Source: Cytophagia bacterium (lineage in GTDB: Bacteria; Bacteroidota; Bacteroidia; Cytophagales; Spirosomataceae). From it: a stretch of DNA of 38,985 bases. The translations under genes were made by a program, and so were the position numbers. The DNA lies in contig REAB01000068.1 in assembly GCA_004293645.1 (NCBI GenBank), positions 1-38,985 of the forward strand. Direction: 5' to 3'. A model generated the notes under the pieces. It was not told where the DNA came from and searched no databases. It saw nothing but the letters and a program-made list of their open reading frames with translations. Below, piece by piece: positions 33,622-38,985 of this stretch (position 1 is its first letter; each line of letters opens with the position of its first letter).

Positions 33622-34554
33622 ATGATTGCTGACTCTCATTTTATTTTAAAACCACAATCTGTTTTTATTCCGAGCCGCGATGGATTTCTGCTGTCGGCTT
33701 TGTTGTTTGAACCGATTTGCTCGAAAGGGGTAGTGCAAATAAGTATTGGCACGGGTATGAAAAAAGAATTTTATCAGCATTTTGCCCAGTTTATTGCCGA
33801 ACAAAACTACACCGTTTGCCTGTGGGAATACCGAGGAATGGGGCAATCGCGGCCTAACGATGTGGAAGTTTTCAAGAAAATTAGTTTGCAGGATTGGGCT
33901 TTGTTAGATGCGGGCGGTGTATTAGATTTTCTGGAAAAACGTTATCCTGACCTACCCAAAATGCTCATTGGCCACAGCATTGGTGGGCAGTTACTTGGTT
34001 TTATGTCCAATCATTCGTTACTGCGAGGCGCAATCTTGGTTACCTCTTCGACGGGTACATGGTGGCGGCACACGTTCCCATATCGGTTCAAATCTTTTTA
34101 TTTTTTCAATATTCTGCCGCTACTTCTGCTTCCTTTTTACGGCTATTTGGCCTGTAAACGCTTCAATATCATGGAAGATTTGCCAGGCAACATGATTCGG
34201 GAGTGGCGTAAGTGGTGCAACTCAGAAAATTATTGCTTTGATTTTTTGGGCAAAACTTGGCCAAAAGCCTACTTTAACGAAATAAGGCTTCCTATCAAAT
34301 CTTACTGGGTTACCGACGACCCCATTGCCAACGCACACACAGTTTTGGCTTTTACGCGGCATTTTAGCCGAGCAGACGTACTGAACGAATCTGTGGTTCC
34401 TGCCGATTATGGCAAAAAACAAATTGGGCATTTTGGGCTGTTTTCGAGACAAATGCGTGATACATTTTGGCGTAAAATAGTAAACGATTTAGACCATTTT
34501 GCCACCGAAAAAGTCAGATTTAATAACCCAGATTTACGCAAAACCAACATTTAA
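33622..34554 (+). CDS. Alpha/beta hydrolase
   Basis: A 310-residue serine-hydrolase-fold protein of the COG4757 type. The nucleophile elbow is GHSIGG with Ser119; the oxyanion-side loop is ISIGTGMKKEFYQHFAQF (about 40-57), with the conserved CLWEYRGMGQSRP following. A late His in IGHFGLF (near residue 271) is a candidate catalytic base. Cofactor-free; the substrate is unknown. It lies 7 bp after the TetR gene and 12 bp before the first DinB gene, so its expression is probably repressed by the TetR and relieved by an ester-like or lipid ligand (inference). Confidence 0.85.
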   Translation: MIADSHFILKPQSVFIPSRDGFLLSALLFEPICSKGVVQISIGTGMKKEFYQHFAQFIAEQNYTVCLWEYRGMGQSRPNDVEVFKKISLQDWALLDAGGVLDFLEKRYPDLPKMLIGHSIGGQLLGFMSNHSLLRGAILVTSSTGTWWRHTFPYRFKSFYFFNILPLLLLPFYGYLACKRFNIMEDLPGNMIREWRKWCNSENYCFDFLGKTWPKAYFNEIRLPIKSYWVTDDPIANAHTVLAFTRHFSRADVLNESVVPADYGKKQIGHFGLFSRQMRDTFWRKIVNDLDHFATEKVRFNNPDLRKTNI

Positions 34555-34566
34555 ACTCATTTCAAA

Positions 34567-35100
34567 ATGACCCAACCAGAACTCGTTATTTTCTTACAAC
34601 AAAAATGTAATGGCGTTTCTGAAACTTTATTGCACGTTTCAGAAACTATGTTTTGGCACAAGCCTACCCCCGAAGCGTGGTCTATTGCCGAAAATGTGCA
34701 ACATTTAGTACAATCGGCTTTGCCCGTTGTACGCCTACTGAACGCCCAGCGTCAAGTGCTTTTGGAGCGATTTGGCAAAACTACTGCTCCCTCGCGGAGT
34801 TATGAAGAAGTAGTGTTGGCCTACAAAACAGTGTTGGCCACGGGCGTAAAAGCATCGGGCAATTTTTTGCCCCAAATTGCCGAAGAAGCAGACCAAAAAT
34901 CCTTGAACAATACTTTTGAACAGACCAACGCGGCATTGGTAGAATCAACAAGCAAATGGAGCGAGGCCGAACTGAACGAATACATTATTCCGCACCCTGT
35001 ACTGGGGTCGCTAACTGTGCGCGAGATGCTCTACTTTACGGCCTATCACAACCAACATCACCACGAGAAAATAATGTTTCTAAGCAAACTACAATTCTAA
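34567..35100 (+). CDS. DinB family protein (first copy)
   Basis: A 177-residue four-helix-bundle protein of the DinB/YfiT superfamily, metal-binding, often thiol transferases. Landmarks are EAWSIAENVQHLVQS (about 36-50; metal His in the second segment), and the C-terminal LTVREMLYFTAYHNQHHHEKI, whose HNQHHHEK gives the other two histidines. Cofactor and substrate unknown. Follows the hydrolase by 12 bp. Confidence 0.85.
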   Translation: MTQPELVIFLQQKCNGVSETLLHVSETMFWHKPTPEAWSIAENVQHLVQSALPVVRLLNAQRQVLLERFGKTTAPSRSYEEVVLAYKTVLATGVKASGNFLPQIAEEADQKSLNNTFEQTNAALVESTSKWSEAELNEYIIPHPVLGSLTVREMLYFTAYHNQHHHEKIMFLSKLQF

Positions 35101-35151
35101 AACCGCAAAACAGCTCATAACTCGCTTACCTTAAAACCATACACCAAAAAA

Positions 35152-35637
35152 ATGGACACAACAACAATTCGCAAAAGTTACCTCAACAGCAGTCGGCGCG
35201 TAGCGGCAGCTTGCGTTGATATTTCGCAACAAGAAGCCACTTTTCGCCCCTACGACCAAGTCAATTCGTTGGTTTGGCAAGTAGGGCATCTGGTTTTTTT
35301 TAGAAATACAGTAATAAAATTGCTCAATCCTGCCGAAAAACTAAGCAGCCTTCCCAACGAAAAAGAACTTTTTGGCAATGGTTCGCAACCTGCCGAAGCA
35401 GCGGCCTATCCAGTCCTGAACGACTTGCTGCTGGCTTTTGAAACACGTGGACAACAAATAGCCGAGCTCCTCGAAAATGTTTCGCCTGAGCACTTAGCCG
35501 CCGAAAGCCCGTACAAAATACCCAGCCTCGGCAGCACCGTTGGCCAGCAAGTATTTAGTTTTTTGATACACGAAGCCAACCACTACGGCGAAATCAATTT
35601 GCTCAAAACCTTGAGCCATCGGCTACGAGCCGCGTAG
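35152..35637 (+). CDS. DinB family protein (second copy)
   Basis: A 161-residue DinB-superfamily protein, diverged from the preceding copy. SLVWQVGHLVFFRNTVIK (about 39-56) gives the first His; VGQQVFSFLIHEANHYGEINLL near the end gives the HEANHYG pair. It is 51 bp after the first copy, so probably in the same operon, and the adjacent pair may have arisen by duplication or be functional partners. Confidence 0.83.
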   Translation: MDTTTIRKSYLNSSRRVAAACVDISQQEATFRPYDQVNSLVWQVGHLVFFRNTVIKLLNPAEKLSSLPNEKELFGNGSQPAEAAAYPVLNDLLLAFETRGQQIAELLENVSPEHLAAESPYKIPSLGSTVGQQVFSFLIHEANHYGEINLLKTLSHRLRAA

Positions 35638-35702
35638 CTCGGTACCTGTACCGTACAATAAATAAAGACTCCCAAAGTAGCTGACTATAAAGACTTTTTA
35701 GC

Positions 35703-35710
35703 TATTTTTG
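35703..35710 (+). promoter_or_regulatory. Putative queA -7 box
   Basis: TATTTTTG fits TAnnTTTG, 40 bp before the queA ATG. No convincing -33 box. Confidence 0.35.
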
Positions 35711-35750
35711 TGGTCTTATTTTTTTATATTTCTTTTATCCGTATTTACTT

Positions 35751-36794
35751 ATGAAGCTGTCTGAGTTCAAATTCGACCTTCCTCAAAGCCTTATCTCTCT
35801 ATATCCAGCTGAGCGTGGCGAAGCTCGCCTAATGGTAGTAAACCGTCAAACCAAAACAATTGAACACCGCAAGTTTGCCGATATTATCAGTTATTTTGGC
35901 GAGGGCGACACCATGGTACTAAATAATACCAAGGTTTTTCCAGCACGTTTATACGGCCAAAAAGAAAAAACGGGGGCCAAAATCGAAGTGTTTTTGCTAC
36001 GCGAACTAAACCGAGAAATGCGCCTTTGGGACGTACTGGTGGACCCTGCACGTAAAATCCGGGTGGGCAACAAACTCTATTTTGGCGATAGCGACTTAGT
36101 AGCCGAAGTCATAGATAATACCACCTCACGCGGGCGAACTATTCGGTTTTTGTACGATGGCTCGCACGACGACCTCATGAAAGCCATCGATGGCCTGGGC
36201 GAAATGCCCCTCCCCCGCGAGATAGCACGACCCGTTGAAGACTTAGACCGCGAACGTTACCAAACTATTTTTGCCGAACACGTAGGTGCGGTGGCCGCGC
36301 CAACCGCTGGTACGCACTTCACAAAGGTAATTATGAAGCGCATGGAAGTAAAAGGCATCAAGTTTTCGCCCGTTACGCTGCACGTGGGCGTGGGTACGTT
36401 TAGGCCCGTGGACGTAGAAGATTTGACCAAACACAAAACCGATTCGGAGAATTATTTTATTGGCGAACAAACCGCCCAAATGGTAAATACTGCCCTCGAC
36501 AATGGCAAGCGGGTGTGTGCCGTTGGCACTACTTCGCTAAAAGCCCTCGAATCGTCGGTGTCGGCCCATGCTCGTCTCAAACCCGTTGATGGCTGGACTG
36601 ACCGTTTTATTTTCCCACCTTACGATTTTAAAATTGGCAATGCTTTGCTGACCAATTTGCATTTGCCAGAGTCTATTTTGTTGATGATGACCTGCGCCTT
36701 TGGTGGCTATGATTTGATTATGGAAGCCTACGAAACCGCCATTAAAGAGAAATACAAGTTTTTTACTTATGGCGATGCCATGCTTATTATTTAA
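35751..36794 (+). CDS. queA: S-adenosylmethionine:tRNA ribosyltransferase-isomerase
   Basis: Transfers and isomerises the ribose of SAM onto preQ1-tRNA to form epoxyqueuosine in queuosine synthesis. The product is 347 residues. Family signatures are [22 protein letters not shown] near the start, [22 protein letters not shown], and the strong [11 protein letters not shown] and [11 protein letters not shown] motifs, with the C-terminal [22 protein letters not shown] stretch. Ends just before a strong terminator. The other queuosine genes are elsewhere. Confidence 0.97.
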   Translation: MKLSEFKFDLPQSLISLYPAERGEARLMVVNRQTKTIEHRKFADIISYFGEGDTMVLNNTKVFPARLYGQKEKTGAKIEVFLLRELNREMRLWDVLVDPARKIRVGNKLYFGDSDLVAEVIDNTTSRGRTIRFLYDGSHDDLMKAIDGLGEMPLPREIARPVEDLDRERYQTIFAEHVGAVAAPTAGTHFTKVIMKRMEVKGIKFSPVTLHVGVGTFRPVDVEDLTKHKTDSENYFIGEQTAQMVNTALDNGKRVCAVGTTSLKALESSVSAHARLKPVDGWTDRFIFPPYDFKIGNALLTNLHLPESILLMMTCAFGGYDLIMEAYETAIKEKYKFFTYGDAMLII

Positions 36795-36810
36795 ACTGGT
36801 ACCAATTGCT

Positions 36811-36863
36811 TAATAAAAAAGCCATAAATTGCTTAAAATGAGCAACTTGTGGCTTTTTTATTA
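36811..36863 (+). terminator. Terminator after queA
   Basis: A 23-bp stem with two imperfect pairs: TAATAAAAAAGCCATAAATT and onward (36811-36833), loop TAAAATG, and inverse (36841-36863) ending in a T-run. Lies 34 bp before ispD, implying separate transcription. Confidence 0.82.
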
Positions 36864-36896
36864 ATTAAAAAACGACCTCTTTCGTCAAAAACTATC

Positions 36897-37598
36897 ATGC
36901 TTTTCGATTCCAATCAATTTGTTATTATTTTGGCGGGTGGCAGTGGTAGCCGAATGGGTGCAGCCATGCCCAAACAGTTTATTGAAGTGGCCCAGAAACC
37001 TATTTTGATGCACACCATTGCGCGTTTTTTTAGCTACTCAGCCAGTTTACAGCTTATTTTGGTACTGCCCGCCGCCGAAATACCCACTTGGAGGGCATTG
37101 TGCAAAAAACACCGTTTTAATGTGCCCATTGCATTGGTAGCAGGTGGCCAAACGCGGTTTCAATCGGTAAAAAATGGGTTGAACAGCATCGAAGCCAGCG
37201 AAGGACTGGTAGCAGTTCACGACGGCGTTCGGCCTTTTGTTACGCCGCAGCTCATTGCGCAAGGTTTTGCTGCGGCAGCCCAAAAAGGCGCGGCAGTAAC
37301 GGCGGTAGCCCTCAAAGATTCGATGCGAATAGTAGAAGATGGACAGAATAAGGCCGTAAACCGAGCGGCGTATCGGCTCATGCAAACTCCCCAAACGTTT
37401 CGGCTCGATTGGCTGCGGCACGCTTTTGAACAGCCAGAGCAGCCTTTTTTTACCGACTGCGCCAGCGTAGCAGAACACGCGGGCTATGACATTACGCTCA
37501 TCGAAGGGCTGTACGAAAACATTAAAATTACAACTCCCGAAGATTTGTTGTGGGCAACGGCATTTTTTCAGACTCAATTTGCCGCAAAAAAGTCGTAA
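36897..37598 (+). CDS. ispD: 2-C-methyl-D-erythritol 4-phosphate cytidylyltransferase
   Basis: Couples MEP with CTP to make CDP-methylerythritol in the non-mevalonate isoprenoid pathway. The product is 233 residues. The nucleotide loop is ILAGGSGSRMGAAMPKQF (11-28), with conserved VAVHDGVRPFV and QTPQTFR later, and ENIKITTPEDL at the end. The ATG at 36897 is used since upstream codons come from the terminator. It precedes meaB by 27 bp and may be cotranscribed with it. Confidence 0.95.
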   Translation: MLFDSNQFVIILAGGSGSRMGAAMPKQFIEVAQKPILMHTIARFFSYSASLQLILVLPAAEIPTWRALCKKHRFNVPIALVAGGQTRFQSVKNGLNSIEASEGLVAVHDGVRPFVTPQLIAQGFAAAAQKGAAVTAVALKDSMRIVEDGQNKAVNRAAYRLMQTPQTFRLDWLRHAFEQPEQPFFTDCASVAEHAGYDITLIEGLYENIKITTPEDLLWATAFFQTQFAAKKS

Positions 37599-37625
37599 AA
37601 TTGCGTCATTACCTATGCATCTTGT

Positions 37626-38606
37626 ATGAAACCGCGTCTTTCTGTTGAAGCATATACTGAAGGAATTTTAGCGGGCGTTCGGCCTGTGTTAAGCCGTGCT
37701 ATAACGCTCATCGAAAGTACTTTACCAAGCGACCGCATCCTTGCCCAACAAGTATTAGAAAACATTTTGCCCCATACGGGTCGCTCCATTCGCATGGGTA
37801 TTACGGGCGTGCCTGGCGTGGGCAAAAGTACATTTATCGAAATTTTTGGTGAACTAATTACCGCCCAACAAAAAAAACTGGCTGTTTTGGCCATCGACCC
37901 CACCAGTCAGCGGTCGCATGGGAGTATTTTGGGCGATAAAACGCGCATGGAACAACTGGCCCACAACCCGCTGGCTTACATTCGGCCTTCGCCGTCGGGA
38001 GGCGCATTGGGTGGCGTTACGCAAAAAACCCGCGAAACGCTTCTACTTTGCGAAGCCGCTGGTTTTGAGGTAATTATTGTTGAAACCGTAGGCGTGGGGC
38101 AGTCGGAAACGGCGGTAAAAGGCATGGTAGATTTTTTCTTATTGCTCATGCTGGCAGGCGCGGGCGACGAGCTGCAAGGCATCAAAAAAGGAATCATGGA
38201 AATGGCCGATGCCGTTGTGATAACCAAAGCCGACGCGCAAAACAAAACCGCCGCCCAACAAGCCGTGATAGAATACCAAAACGCACTGCACCTGTTTCCG
38301 ATGGCGGCCAACGGCTGGCTACCGCGCGTTCTTACCTGCTCGGCTCTCCAAAACGAAGGCCTGCAAGACATCTGGAATTTGATTGTGAGCCACGACCAGC
38401 ACACGAAAGCAAATGGGTTTCATCAAAAAAACAGGCAATTGCAGAACTTAGAATGGATGCACGGTTTTATTCGTCAAAAATTGGCAGAAGATTTTTACGA
38501 AAACGAAGCCGTAAAAAAAAGTTTGCCTTCTATTGAGAAATCGGTGCAAGCAGGAGAGCAACTGCCCACTCGAGCCGCACAATTGCTGCTTGATTTAAGA
38601 GCATAA
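37626..38606 (+). CDS. meaB: Methylmalonyl-CoA mutase-associated GTPase MeaB
   Basis: P-loop GTPase (ArgK/MeaB) that protects and reactivates B12-dependent methylmalonyl-CoA mutase. The product is 326 residues. The Walker A motif is GVPGVGKS (61-68); further G motifs are in AIDPTSQRSHGSILGDKTRM, ETVGVGQSE and VITKAD. The length fits the family. Neither mutase subunit is in this window. Ends before a canonical terminator. Confidence 0.93.
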   Translation: MKPRLSVEAYTEGILAGVRPVLSRAITLIESTLPSDRILAQQVLENILPHTGRSIRMGITGVPGVGKSTFIEIFGELITAQQKKLAVLAIDPTSQRSHGSILGDKTRMEQLAHNPLAYIRPSPSGGALGGVTQKTRETLLLCEAAGFEVIIVETVGVGQSETAVKGMVDFFLLLMLAGAGDELQGIKKGIMEMADAVVITKADAQNKTAAQQAVIEYQNALHLFPMAANGWLPRVLTCSALQNEGLQDIWNLIVSHDQHTKANGFHQKNRQLQNLEWMHGFIRQKLAEDFYENEAVKKSLPSIEKSVQAGEQLPTRAAQLLLDLRA

Positions 38607-38733
38607 GAGCAATTAGAAATGAATATAGACAAATACGTAAAGAGGGCAGTTGGAGCTGTATGAAACCGCACTGGCGACTTCGCACTGGCGTTTATTTTCG
38701 ACTATTTGCATAAACCACGTACCTAATAGCAAC

Positions 38734-38768
38734 AAAAAAGCCTCCGACTTTCGTTGGAGGCTTTTTTT
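38734..38768 (+). terminator. Terminator downstream of meaB
   Basis: AAAAAAGCCTCCGAC, loop TTTC, GTTGGAGGC, then TTTTTTT: a GC-rich stem with one G-U, flanked by A- and T-runs. It lies 128 bp after meaB. Confidence 0.85.
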
Positions 38769-38772
38769 CTAC

Positions 38773-38985
38773 GTATCATTGGCTTCATTTGTTATAAACG
38801 TAAAGAGTTCACCCCAAAGGTGAACTCTTTACTTCGTTGATGATTGTGGCGGCTATCGAGTCGTCGCACCGCTACTTTCTCTGGGGTAAACCAAGTATTA
38901 TTGGCTTCATTTGTTATAAACGCAAAGAGTTCACCTTTGGGGTGAACTCTTTACGTTGTTAATAATTGTGGCGGCTATCGAGTCG
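38773..38985. repeat. Two 91-bp direct repeats with flipped central hairpins
   Basis: Copies at 38773-38863 and 38895-38985 share GTAT(C/T)ATTGGCTTCATTT at the start and GTGGCGGCTATCGAGTCG at the end. Each holds a 14-bp hairpin, AAAGAGTTCACC...GGTGAACTCTTT; the loop is CCAAA in the first (38814-38818) and TTTGG in the second (38936-38940), its reverse complement. The second copy stops at the window edge, so more may follow. No coding sequence seen between 38607 and the end. Confidence 0.9.

Noticed and set aside
1..38985. tRNA or rRNA genes
   Set aside because: I looked through the larger intergenic stretches and saw no cloverleaf or rRNA-like sequence; a dedicated scan was not possible.

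Overview
The window looks like chromosomal DNA of a Bacteroidetes bacterium, most likely of the order Cytophagales (Runella/Spirosoma-like; the genus is a guess). Supporting signs are a gliding-motility lipoprotein (GldH), Bacteroidetes-type -7 boxes (TAnnTTTG), few Shine-Dalgarno sites, YwqK/MORN and TonB-C secreted proteins, a fused FadN-type beta-oxidation enzyme, and many short palindromic repeats between genes. No rRNA, tRNA, CRISPR array or transposase was seen.

Layout. (1) 1-9200: housekeeping genes in both orientations: gltX (-), hisF (+), an MBL-fold hydrolase (-), a Uma2 nuclease-like protein (+), cysM (-), a MOP-type flippase plus gldH (+), and a secreted MORN-like protein (+). Between gltX and hisF lie two simple-sequence arrays. 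(2) 9217-10940: pyk, a strong terminator, then a complete branched-chain amino-acid attenuator: a 15-residue leader peptide with 10 Leu/Ile/Val, an antiterminator arm and an intrinsic terminator. (3) 11150-26645: ilvD, ilvB, ilvN, ilvC, ilvA and leuC, all on the + strand but repeatedly interrupted by cargo: an S23-type four-helix-bundle gene flanked by inverted-orientation repeats, a TonB-C protein, a broken DUF1016 (YhcG-like) nuclease, a membrane-anchored Mrr-type nuclease, an opposite-strand polytopic membrane protein, a methyltransferase and a broken DUF6883/DUF4926 pair. (4) 26647-31742: a TIGR02757 protein with a small membrane protein (-), a seven-repeat RCC1-like lipoprotein, and fadN. 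A decayed copy of the fadN 5' end lies upstream of the RCC1 gene. (5) 31790-38985: hemE (-) divergent from a TetR-hydrolase-DinB-DinB operon around a perfect 44-bp palindrome, then queA, ispD, meaB, and a 91-bp direct repeat that reaches the window edge.

How it fits together. ilvA makes 2-oxobutanoate; ilvBN, ilvC and ilvD make isoleucine and valine precursors; leuC starts the leucine branch (leuA, leuB and leuD are not in the window). The attenuator would couple the cluster to the supply of charged Leu/Ile/Val tRNA, but the S23 element now separates it from ilvD by about 700 bp. A second theme is short repeats entering genes in frame: hisF carries a palindromic element just after its second catalytic aspartate, and gltX and leuC both carry copies of a CACGACTCACGAC-type repeat. 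A third is paired palindromes whose loops are reverse complements of each other (22014-22087 and 38800-38954).
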